Shown: piece by piece, positions 7,749 to 15,813 of the stretch
Layout: each line of letters begins with the position of its first letter
How positions within the stretch are numbered: position 1 is the first letter of the stretch
Source of the DNA: Flavobacterium sp. 140616W15
Lineage (GTDB): Bacteria > Bacteroidota > Bacteroidia > Flavobacteriales > Flavobacteriaceae
Length of the DNA: 64,000 nucleotides
NCBI RefSeq assembly: GCF_003668995.1
Contig: NZ_CP033068.1
Span: forward strand, 1,798,001 to 1,862,000
Direction of reading: 5' to 3'
Program-made: the position numbers and the translations under genes
Notes under the pieces: model-generated
Told to the model about the DNA's origin: nothing
Databases searched by the model: none
Seen by the model: only the letters and a program-made list of their open reading frames with translations

Positions 7749-8984
7749 TTATTCAAAATGTAAAGCTTCTATTGGATCTAGTTTTGATGCTTTGAGTGCT
7801 GGATAATACCCGAAAAATATACCCGTAATAGCACAAACTAAAAACGAAAGAATAACCGAAGATTCAGATATTAATGTAGGCCAGTGCAAGAAATATTGTA
7901 TCAGTTCTGAAGCAACAATACCTAAAACAATACCGATCAATCCGCCTGTTAAACTAATTAATATGGCTTCGACTAAAAACTGTAATAGAATATCTCTTCC
8001 GTTTGCCCCAATAGACATACGCAATCCTATTTCTTTGGTTCGCTCCGTAACCGAAACATACATAATATTCATAATTCCAATTCCACCAATCAAAAGTGAA
8101 ATTCCTGAAATTGCAGTTAGCAATACAGTCAATAGCTGACTAGTTGAACTAAACGTATTAATTAATTCAGCCTGTGTTCGTACCGAAAAATCATCATCAT
8201 CTTTGGCTTTAAGCCGATGTGCTGTACGCATAATCTGTTCAATCTCATCTGTTGCCAATTGCGTTAAACTCTCATCAGATGTTGATGCATAAATATTTTG
8301 CAGGTAAATAGAATTTGTTATCCTTTTTTGTACCGTTGTAAATGGTGAAATAATAATATCATCCTGATCTTGTCCGAATGCATTTTCTCCCTTAGATTCT
8401 AATACTCCAATAACCCTAAAAGGAATTTTATTAAATCGGATAATTTGCCCTATCGGATTTACTCCATACGGAAATATATTATCGACTACTGTTTGACCAA
8501 TAAGACAAACTTTATTTGCAGTATGTATATCCGATTCTCTAAAAACGATACCTTCTTTTAATGGCCAATCCCTAATTTTTAGATAATCAGTACTTACACC
8601 TTGCATTGTAGTAGGCCAGTTTAAAGCGCCATTTATTGCCTGCCCTTTGCTTGATACTGCGGGGGAAATAGCATTCAAATATTTGGTTTCTTTTTTTAAT
8701 GCCTCAACATCACTAAGAGTAAGGGTTTGTACACTTGATATATCCAAACGTGCTCCTGCAGTTACATTACTATTTGGCCGAATAGTAATCATATTCGATC
8801 CCATGCTAGACAATTGATCTTGTATACTTTTTTTAGAACCTTGCCCTATAGCCACCATGGCAATAACTGAAGCCACCCCAATAATAATCCCCAGCATTGT
8901 TAATAATGCGCGGAGCTTATTACGGCGTAATGCTTTTAAAGCAATTAGAAAAAGATTAGCTATTTTCATATTTATAATCTTCAT
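7749..8984 (-). CDS. macB: MacB-type ABC transporter permease
   Basis: This 411-residue protein has the MacB layout: an N-terminal membrane helix (ALRRNKLRALLTMLGIIIGVASVIAM), a large periplasmic domain (about residues 55-280), and three C-terminal helices in an FtsX-like domain containing ERTKEIGLRMSIGANGRDIL. It pairs with the separate ATPase at 8956-9720, whereas MacB of enterobacteria is one fused chain. Its start overlaps the ATPase stop by 29 bases, or by 14 if the ATG at 8967-8969 is used, which gives the better MKIANLF start. It works with the adaptor at 9747-11003 and the outer-membrane channel at 11014-12354 as a mechanotransmission pump. The substrate is not evident. Confidence 0.92.
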   Translation of the reverse strand: MKIINMKIANLFLIALKALRRNKLRALLTMLGIIIGVASVIAMVAIGQGSKKSIQDQLSSMGSNMITIRPNSNVTAGARLDISSVQTLTLSDVEALKKETKYLNAISPAVSSKGQAINGALNWPTTMQGVSTDYLKIRDWPLKEGIVFRESDIHTANKVCLIGQTVVDNIFPYGVNPIGQIIRFNKIPFRVIGVLESKGENAFGQDQDDIIISPFTTVQKRITNSIYLQNIYASTSDESLTQLATDEIEQIMRTAHRLKAKDDDDFSVRTQAELINTFSSTSQLLTVLLTAISGISLLIGGIGIMNIMYVSVTERTKEIGLRMSIGANGRDILLQFLVEAILISLTGGLIGIVLGIVASELIQYFLHWPTLISESSVILSFLVCAITGIFFGYYPALKASKLDPIEALHFE

Positions 8985-9720
8985 CTACACGAAAATCTGC
9001 TAACATTTGCTTCGCTGATTTTATGTTTTGGTTATTAAAATCTTTCATGATTCTTCCGTCACGAAGCGTTACTGTTCTATTGCTAAAAGCAGCTATATCT
9101 GGCTCATGAGTTACAAAAATTATTGTTTTCCCTTGTGCATTTAATTCCTGAATTAATGCCATGATTTCATAAGAAGTTCTTGTATCTAAGTTTCCTGTGG
9201 CTTCATCAGCAAGAATCATTACAGGATCGTTTACCAAGGCTCTTGCAATAGCTACACGCTGCTGCTGTCCCCCTGAAAGCTGATTCGGAAAGTGATCCAG
9301 TCTATCGGCTAATTTTACTGCTTCAAGTGCATAAATAGCTCTTTCTCTTCTTTCTTTTGTAGATATTTTTGAATTATATAATAATGGAAGCTCTACGTTT
9401 TCTATAGCCGAAGTACGAGCCAAAAGATTGTACGATTGAAAAATAAAACCAATCTTAGTATTCCTTAATGCTGCCAATTCATTCTTAGATAATGATTTTA
9501 CATTTACCTGATCCAATAAGTAATTCCCATCCGAAGGCTTGTCTAAACATCCTAGAATATTAAGTAATGTTGTTTTTCCAGAACCACTACTTCCCATAAT
9601 AGTGACAAACTCCCCTTCCATGACATCAAAAGACACCCCTTTTAAGGCTCTAACAGTTTCTGATCCCATGGTGAATTCTCTCTTTAAGTCTTGTATTTCC
9701 AAAATCTTTTTACCCATCAC
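8956..9720 (-). CDS. macB: MacB-type ABC transporter ATP-binding subunit
   Basis: This 254-residue ATPase belongs to the LolD/MacB branch. Visible motifs are Walker [10 protein letters not shown] (near residue 44), Q-loop FQSYNLL, signature LSGGQQQR (near residue 148), Walker [14 protein letters not shown], and the switch histidine in FVTHEPDIA. The C-terminal tail after TLRDGRI is about 30 residues and runs into the permease start, giving translational coupling. It energises the permease at 7749-8984. The order adaptor, ATPase, permease is the common Bacteroidota arrangement for split MacB. Either of two adjacent ATGs at 9715-9720 could be used. Confidence 0.93.
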   Translation of the reverse strand: MMGKKILEIQDLKREFTMGSETVRALKGVSFDVMEGEFVTIMGSSGSGKTTLLNILGCLDKPSDGNYLLDQVNVKSLSKNELAALRNTKIGFIFQSYNLLARTSAIENVELPLLYNSKISTKERRERAIYALEAVKLADRLDHFPNQLSGGQQQRVAIARALVNDPVMILADEATGNLDTRTSYEIMALIQELNAQGKTIIFVTHEPDIAAFSNRTVTLRDGRIMKDFNNQNIKSAKQMLADFRVDEDYKYENS

Positions 9721-9746
9721 AATGTATTTTGTTTTTCTAAATGCTA

Positions 9747-11003
9747 TTATTTTTTTCCTGATCCACCACCGCCACGTTTTGGCATAAACGGACTTTGTTC
9801 TGTTGCTTTAGAATTTTTAGATTGTTTTACTGTATTGACTCCGGTAATAATTTCATCTTGCTCAGTGATTCCTTTTAATATTTGAACATTAACATCATCA
9901 TCTAACCCTATCTTTATATGTAAGGGCAACAATGAATCTCCTACTCTCTTCCATACAATAGCTTTTTTATGATCGATACTGTCTTTTTGTGGCTTCCTAG
10001 CAGTTTCGCTTTTCGAATTTCCTCTAGACTTCTTTCCCTTATTGTTTCCTAGAAACATTTTTCTAATTTTAAATTGCTTTCCTAATGTAGAATCAGGCTG
10101 AAAAGCAATTGCTTTCGCCGAAATAAGCAATGCATTTTTTACCTCTTTGGTATAAATAATAATATTGGCTGTCATTCCTGGCTTTAGCTTTAAAGCATCA
10201 TTAGGAGCGTTGATAATAGTCGTATAAGTAACTACATTTGAAGAAATAGCAGGCTGCAAACGCACTTCTATTACAGTTCCCGTAAAGACATCATCAGGAA
10301 AAGCATCGACTGTAAAACTAGCATTTTCTCCTACTTTAACATTCCCAACATCAGCCTCATCAACTGATGCCTGAACTTGCATTTTAGTAAGATCTTTGGC
10401 TATACTAAATAATGTTGGAGTATTTAAACTCGCAGCTACTGTTTGTCCCTCACTTACTTTTCTAGATAAAACAGTACCATCAATTGGAGATAAAATATCG
10501 GTAAACGAAAGATTCTTCTTCGCTGATTTAAGCTGTGCGCCAACGCTATTTACATTATCTCTTGCGACTTCATATTGATTTCTTGCAGTTTCAAAATCGG
10601 CCCTACTGATTCCTCCTGCTTTATATAATTCTGTTTGTCTATTGTAATTAGATGATTGATAACTTAGATTACTCTTTGCTAATTGCAAATTGGCTGTTAT
10701 TTGCTCTACTTGTGCAAGAAATAATGACTGATCTATTTGCGCAAGTAATTGCCCTTTTTTTACAACTGAATTAAAATCTACAAACACCTTTTGTATCGTA
10801 CCCGAAACCTGAGTTCCTACTGCAACGGTATCCACTGGTTGAATTTTTCCTGTTGCGGTTACACTAGTTGCTATATCTCCATAATGAGGCTTTTCGGTAA
10901 TCAATGCCACAGAGCTATCTTCTTTATGAAAAATAAAGTATCCTATACATCCTATAAGTAATACCCCAATGATGATGATAATTATTAATTTACTTTTTTT
11001 CAT
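9747..11003 (-). CDS. macA: MacA-like periplasmic adaptor (HlyD/RND family)
   Basis: From the ATG at 11001-11003 the protein is about 418 residues. It starts MKKSKLIIIIIIGVLL, an N-terminal membrane anchor. It then has a barrel-sandwich half (KPHYGDIATSVTATGKIQP), a coiled-coil hairpin (about residues 85-150, QTELYKAGGISRADFETARN), the second lipoyl half (ILSPIDGTVLSRKVSEGQTV), and a beta-barrel domain. An upstream in-frame ATG at 11048 would overlap the preceding gene and put 15 charged residues before the anchor, so I reject it. The C-terminus is basic and Gly-rich (KRGGGGSGKK), with a further Lys/Arg-rich insert near residue 320. It links the MacB pump to the TolC-like channel encoded just upstream. 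Confidence 0.9.
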   Translation of the reverse strand: MKKSKLIIIIIIGVLLIGCIGYFIFHKEDSSVALITEKPHYGDIATSVTATGKIQPVDTVAVGTQVSGTIQKVFVDFNSVVKKGQLLAQIDQSLFLAQVEQITANLQLAKSNLSYQSSNYNRQTELYKAGGISRADFETARNQYEVARDNVNSVGAQLKSAKKNLSFTDILSPIDGTVLSRKVSEGQTVAASLNTPTLFSIAKDLTKMQVQASVDEADVGNVKVGENASFTVDAFPDDVFTGTVIEVRLQPAISSNVVTYTTIINAPNDALKLKPGMTANIIIYTKEVKNALLISAKAIAFQPDSTLGKQFKIRKMFLGNNKGKKSRGNSKSETARKPQKDSIDHKKAIVWKRVGDSLLPLHIKIGLDDDVNVQILKGITEQDEIITGVNTVKQSKNSKATEQSPFMPKRGGGGSGKK

Positions 11004-11013
11004 TTTGCACTTT

Positions 11014-12354
11014 TTATAGTTTGATTGGATCTCCTCTATAGAAATCATATATTTTTAAACTCACTACAGCATTATATTTTGCTTGAATAAAATTCTGAAA
11101 TGCCTGAACATACAAATTCTTCTCTTGGAGATAATCTACAGTATTAATTCCTCCCAATCTTAATTGTTCATTTGCTATACGATAATTCTCTGTATTGGCT
11201 TCAAGTTGTTCATCGGCTGCAGTAAACTGAGATTGAGCATTAAGTACATTAATATACGCTTGTTCTACCTTTTGAGAAAGTACTGTTTCAGTATTCGTAA
11301 GATCTAACTTGGATTGATCTATTGCTATCTTGGATTTTTCGACATTTGTTCTTGCTATCCGATTATTAAACACTGGAACAGACAAAGAAAGTCCTACACG
11401 TTGATAAAAATTATTATCTAATTGTGACGCAAATGAAGTGCTCAGATTATCTGAATATCCCGAAGCCAATGTACCACTTGCGGTAAGTGTTGGTTTAAAA
11501 CTAGCTTTAGCTTTTAATAACTCCAAATCAGCTGCCTCTTTTTCTAGTAAACTACTTTTAATTTCAGGTCTTTGTTCTAACGCTATTTTTTGAGCATCCT
11601 CTAAATTAATCACAGGAAAAGCAGCAGCTAAATCTTCAGGCTTCTGAATATTTAAATTGTATCCTGACGGAAGCTGTAATAACTGCTTTAATGTTAATGT
11701 ATTTTGACGTTCGTTGTTCTGAGAAACAACCAAATTATAATTATCCGTTGCTAGTTGTGCTTTTAATAAAACAAAGTCTTTCTTTGCAATGCTCCCTGCA
11801 TTATATTTTAACTCTCCTAACTTGAGCTGTGCTTTTGAAGTCGTTACAATTTCATTTAAATATATACTATTTTCTTTTGCCAAAAGGATAGTTAAATAAG
11901 ACTGTGTAATTAGTATTGTAATATCATTCTGAGCAGCATCGGCATTAAATTGTGCCGATTTTATAAATAATTCTTTCTGTCTGACATCATTATTTAAATA
12001 ACCTCCATTGTATATAACCATTGATGATCCTAAAGAATAATTACCTGCAAAACTAGACTGGGTCTGAAATCCTCCAACTACTGGATCTGCATTTTTTGCA
12101 TTAGTGAAGGTCTGTGAAGCATTACCTAAAAGATTAGGATACTTTGCTGCTTTTGATAACAATAAATCTTGTTCTGTAGATTTAGTTGTTAAACGTAATG
12201 TATTAATTTGAATGTTCTGTTGCTTTGAATAAGCAATACATTGTTCCAGATTCCATACTGTAGGCAGTTGATTTGATTCAATAGTTTGAGCTGTACTATG
12301 AGCAGCATGAATAATCAAAATCGCCATTAAAGTATTTATCATAAATGACCTCAT
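11014..12354 (-). CDS. TolC-family outer-membrane channel
   Basis: This 446-residue protein has a signal peptide (MRSFMINTLMAILIIHAAHSTAQ) and no lipobox. Two repeats follow of the TolC outer-membrane-efflux pattern: WNLEQCIAYSKQQNIQINTL near residue 34 and INLEDAQKIALEQRPEIKSS near residue 250, each leading into long coiled coils. It is the first gene of the operon with the MacA adaptor (10-base gap), MacB ATPase and MacB permease, so it is the dedicated exit duct of this pump. Confidence 0.92.
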   Translation of the reverse strand: MRSFMINTLMAILIIHAAHSTAQTIESNQLPTVWNLEQCIAYSKQQNIQINTLRLTTKSTEQDLLLSKAAKYPNLLGNASQTFTNAKNADPVVGGFQTQSSFAGNYSLGSSMVIYNGGYLNNDVRQKELFIKSAQFNADAAQNDITILITQSYLTILLAKENSIYLNEIVTTSKAQLKLGELKYNAGSIAKKDFVLLKAQLATDNYNLVVSQNNERQNTLTLKQLLQLPSGYNLNIQKPEDLAAAFPVINLEDAQKIALEQRPEIKSSLLEKEAADLELLKAKASFKPTLTASGTLASGYSDNLSTSFASQLDNNFYQRVGLSLSVPVFNNRIARTNVEKSKIAIDQSKLDLTNTETVLSQKVEQAYINVLNAQSQFTAADEQLEANTENYRIANEQLRLGGINTVDYLQEKNLYVQAFQNFIQAKYNAVVSLKIYDFYRGDPIKL

Positions 12355-12725
12355 ACTTGTACTTATTTTAAATTAAAAATAAAATGTAACCTGATCTTAG
12401 ATAATAAAAATGGTTTGAGCGTATTATAGATTTGGTTAAAAAGGGGGATTTTGGTGTGTTATTTATATTAACATTGTCCAAAATGATTAACCATATCAAA
12501 TATAACGATTATTTTAACACTTTTACAGAAATAAAACCACTGCAATCATAAATAAAAGATAAATCACCTCAATAAAACTTTTTCAAACTATATAAGTCAT
12601 TTAAGAAAATATAAGCTGTACAATTCTTTCCTTTAATAAACTCACACAACTTATATGGTTATCTTTTTGACAAACAAAATGATTCTAAGTTTTTGTTTTT
12701 AAAACTCAGTTTTATAATATAAAAA
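12355..12725. other. Intergenic region, MacAB-TolC promoter side
   Basis: These 371 bases lie between the MgtA-type ATPase stop and the TolC start, both on the minus strand. They should hold the pump operon promoter. I see no clear terminator, operator or small ORF. Confidence 0.4.
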
Positions 12726-15278
12726 CTAGCGGTACTTCCTATGTTTTTTTATCATGACCTTATAAAACTTATGTTTTACAATTTCAGCAGATAGGATATA
12801 GATAGTGATCAATAAAAACATCCATATGTATATCATAAAAGGTAATTTTACAAAATCAAACCATTCTGCAATTGGTGTAAATGGTAATATGAGAACAAAC
12901 AATACAATGATTGTTGTTGCAATAGATAAGTACTTACCTGGTAAACTCTTAAAAAATGGCAGTCTGGTTCGTACTACCAATACTATTAATGTTGCTGAAA
13001 TCACCGATTCTATAAACCATGCCGTTTGAAATTCTTTTTCTTTGGCATGAAAAATAAATAATAGAATACCAAACATCAAAAAATCAAAAACGGAGCTTAA
13101 CAGCCCAAAAACAATCATGAACTTCCGGATAAAAGAAATATCCCAGCGCTGCGGTTCTTGTATATTGAGATCATCAACACGATCTGTTGCAATTGCCATT
13201 TCAGGAAAGTCCGTTAAAAGATTGGTCAATAAAATCTGCTTTGGCAACAAGGGTAAAAAAGGTAGAAATAATGAGGCTCCTGCCATACTAAACATATTAC
13301 CAAAATTGGCACTGGTAGCCATGAAAATATATTTCATTGTATTGGTAAATGTTTTACGTCCTTCGACTATACCATTAGTCAAAACTCCTAAATCCTGACT
13401 CAACAATACTATATCTGCAGCTTCTTTGGCTACATCTACAGCTGTATCTACAGATATCCCCACATCAGCAGTATGCAATGCAGGTGCATCATTAATACCA
13501 TCACCCATAAATCCTACTACGTTACCGCTACTTTTTAAAATAGAAATAATACGTTCTTTTTGATTGGGTTCTACTTCTGCAAAAATATCAGTACCTATTG
13601 CCTGATGCATCAATGATGCTTTATTCATTTTTTGCAATTCGGCACCAGTAAGAATCTTAGGGTCTTTTATCCCTACTTGCAATGCCAAACTTTTTGCCAC
13701 GAGCGCATTATCGCCAGTAATGATTTTAAGTTTTACCCCTAGCGTACTTAATTTGCTGATTATTTCCTGAACATTAGGTTTTGGAGGATCAAATAAAGTA
13801 ATAAATCCTAAAAAGATCATTTCTTTTTCATCATCACGAGTAAACTCATCAGTAGTATTAACTGGTTTATAGGCTACTCCCAAAGTTCTAAAACCAGCTT
13901 CGCTTAACGCTTCATATTGCTTTACTATTGATGCCTTAGAATCTGATATATCAACCAGCTTGCCTTCTGAAACTTCGGCATGCGTACAAATAGTCAATAT
14001 AGAATTTAAAGCTCCTTTGGTAATAGCTAAATTTCCTTTATCTCCTTTTACTACTATAGTTAAGCGTTTTCGAATAAAATCATAAGGAATCTCAGATTCT
14101 GCTGTAAATATAGTTGCTGTTTCTTTGTAAGACAAACATATTGCTTCGTCTATAGGATTACGAAACCCTTGCTGCATAGAAGCATTGAGCCATGCGTATT
14201 GTAATACTTTATCATTATGCTTTCCTTCTATATCTAAGGTATCTTTTAAATTTACTTTACCTTGAGTAATTGTTCCTGTTTTATCAGAACAAAGAATATT
14301 CATACTTCCAATATTTTCAATCGAAGACAGCCGTTTTACAATTACTTGTAATTTAGCCATTCTTTTGGCTCCTGTAGAAAGATTGACACTTATAATTGCA
14401 GGAAGAAGCTGTGGGGTTAGCCCTACTGCAAGCGCAAGAGAGAATAAGAACGAATCGAGAATTGGCTTATGTAGAAATACGTTCACACCAAAAATAATAA
14501 TTACAAGTATCAAAGTAACTTCCATTAACAAATATCCGAATTTGCGTATTCCAAGTTCAAAATCTGTTTCGGGTGCTTTTAATTGAAGATTAGTCGATAT
14601 TTTTCCAAATTCCGTTTGCTTTCCTGTTGCCATTACTAATGCCGAAGCTTTTCCACTAATAACACTGGCCCCCATAAACAACGTATTGCTTCTTTTAGAC
14701 AATACTGTATTAGCAGGAAGCGGTTCGCCACTAGTCTTTTCTACAGGAAAAGTTTCTCCCGTAAACGCAGCTTCATCAACAAACAATTCCTTAGATTCCA
14801 GAATAAGACAGTCTCCAGGAATTATATCCCCTGCCGATAAAGTCACCACATCACCAGGTACTATTTCTTCTACAGCTACTTCCTTTGAAATTCCATTTCT
14901 AACTACTCTACATTGTAAACGAACCATTTTTAGCAGTTCTTTTACAGCATTTGCTGCTCCTTTTTCCTGCCAAAAACCAAGTAAGCTGCTTAATAATATA
15001 ATACACAGAATAATCAAAGTATCTGAAATATCTCCTAAACCAGCTGATAATATAGCTGCAACAATAAGTAATATGGTAATGGGACTCTTAAACTGCGAAA
15101 GAAACAGTATAAACATGGAAGTATTAGCATTGTTCTTTAAAGTATTAGGACCATACTGCTTGAGCCTTTGTGTAACCTCTGAATCATTTAGTCCATTCGA
15201 ACTTGCATTCATCTTATGATAAGCATCATCTATGCTTAGATTCCAAAAGCTATTTTCTACATCTGACTTGCTTTCCAT
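12726..15278 (-). CDS. mgtA: Mg2+-type P-type ATPase (MgtA/MgtB class, P3B)
   Basis: This 850-residue pump has the full P-type set: a cation ATPase N-terminal domain (residues 1-65), the actuator loop FTGETFPVEK near residue 170, the phosphorylation site SDKTGTITQG near residue 335, the hinge MGDGINDAPALHTAD near residue 590, and about ten membrane helices. GLTPQLLPAI before the phosphorylation site matches the MgtA/MgtB class (GLTPEMLP in E. coli) rather than Ca2+ pumps. It probably imports Mg2+ (or Ni2+) across the inner membrane. It is a single-gene unit, with an MgtC-like gene nearby at 7221-7643. No leader ORF or riboswitch was recognised upstream. Confidence 0.9.
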   Translation of the reverse strand: MESKSDVENSFWNLSIDDAYHKMNASSNGLNDSEVTQRLKQYGPNTLKNNANTSMFILFLSQFKSPITILLIVAAILSAGLGDISDTLIILCIILLSSLLGFWQEKGAANAVKELLKMVRLQCRVVRNGISKEVAVEEIVPGDVVTLSAGDIIPGDCLILESKELFVDEAAFTGETFPVEKTSGEPLPANTVLSKRSNTLFMGASVISGKASALVMATGKQTEFGKISTNLQLKAPETDFELGIRKFGYLLMEVTLILVIIIFGVNVFLHKPILDSFLFSLALAVGLTPQLLPAIISVNLSTGAKRMAKLQVIVKRLSSIENIGSMNILCSDKTGTITQGKVNLKDTLDIEGKHNDKVLQYAWLNASMQQGFRNPIDEAICLSYKETATIFTAESEIPYDFIRKRLTIVVKGDKGNLAITKGALNSILTICTHAEVSEGKLVDISDSKASIVKQYEALSEAGFRTLGVAYKPVNTTDEFTRDDEKEMIFLGFITLFDPPKPNVQEIISKLSTLGVKLKIITGDNALVAKSLALQVGIKDPKILTGAELQKMNKASLMHQAIGTDIFAEVEPNQKERIISILKSSGNVVGFMGDGINDAPALHTADVGISVDTAVDVAKEAADIVLLSQDLGVLTNGIVEGRKTFTNTMKYIFMATSANFGNMFSMAGASLFLPFLPLLPKQILLTNLLTDFPEMAIATDRVDDLNIQEPQRWDISFIRKFMIVFGLLSSVFDFLMFGILLFIFHAKEKEFQTAWFIESVISATLIVLVVRTRLPFFKSLPGKYLSIATTIIVLFVLILPFTPIAEWFDFVKLPFMIYIWMFLLITIYILSAEIVKHKFYKVMIKKHRKYR

Positions 15279-15437
15279 AAATCACATATTAATAGTTCAT
15301 ATAAAGATAGCTAATAACTTAGTAATATTCAGATACTTAAATACTCATTTAATTTACATTCAATAACTAGTAAAAAATAACACAATAAAAACAGTTACTA
15401 GTACTAAGAACAACTCACTTAATAGAAATTGAAAACT

Positions 15438-15639
15438 TTAGCGTAATAAATTTAAATTATCAAGCAAAATTTGATATTTCCTTCCAATAGGTAAAACTTC
15501 ACCATTATTCATCGTCAGCATTCTAGAGGTTAGTGATTGTATAGCATGCGTATTTACAATAAATAATCGGTGTATTTGCACAAAGTTAATGCTATCAACA
15601 TCTTTAGCTATACTAGTTTTAATTTGGAAGACTGTGATT
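15438..15639 (-). pseudogene. Remnant of a LytTR-type response regulator (C-terminal half only)
   Basis: The minus strand reads, ending at a TAA at 15438-15440, about 66 codons that include DVDSINFVQIHRLFIVN, then THAIQSLTSRMLTMNNGE and LPIGRKYQILLDNL. This is the second half of a LytTR DNA-binding domain, with the family pattern FVQIHRLFIVN and the closing LPIGRKY. No start codon or receiver domain is present. The frame runs into an 18-bp palindrome at 15642-15659, beyond which the homology is lost. It lies between the MgtA gene and the TonB receptor and is most likely a deletion relic. Confidence 0.75.
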
Positions 15640-15641
15640 GA

Positions 15642-15659
15642 TTCCGATAGCTATCGGAA
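15642..15659. repeat. Perfect 18-bp palindrome TTCCGATAGCTATCGGAA
   Basis: This self-complementary sequence lies exactly at the broken edge of the LytTR remnant. From memory the core CCGATAGCTATCGG is frequent between genes in Flavobacterium; I cannot check its copy number here. Confidence 0.6.
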
Positions 15660-15756
15660 CGGCAAATTGAAGCTAACAAAATTGAATCTGGCAAAATCAT
15701 AGAACTACTCAATATTCTTAGTTTTGATTGCATAAAACTGGAGTAAAACAGTATAA

Positions 15757-15782
15757 AAAAACCGCCTAGTTAGGCGGTTTTT
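15757..15782 (-). terminator. Rho-independent terminator of the TonB receptor gene
   Basis: AAAAACCGCCTA and TAGGCGGTTTTT form a perfect 12-bp stem with a 2-base loop, 32 bases past the receptor stop codon at 15814. The symmetric A/T tracts would let it work in both directions. Confidence 0.9.
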
Positions 15783-15813
15783 CTATTTAAGTTTACAGTT
15801 CACAGTTCACTTT

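Noticed and set aside
11004..11048. Longer MacA start at 11048
   Set aside because: It would overlap the TolC gene and place charged residues before the membrane anchor.
14686..15219. 177-codon plus-strand ORF opposite the MgtA gene
   Set aside because: It is antisense to well-conserved ATPase motifs and has no recognisable domain.
15651..15746. 31-codon plus-strand fragment reading QIEANKIESGKIIELLNI
   Set aside because: It is protein-like but has no start, no family and lies next to a relic; noted in a finding, not annotated.
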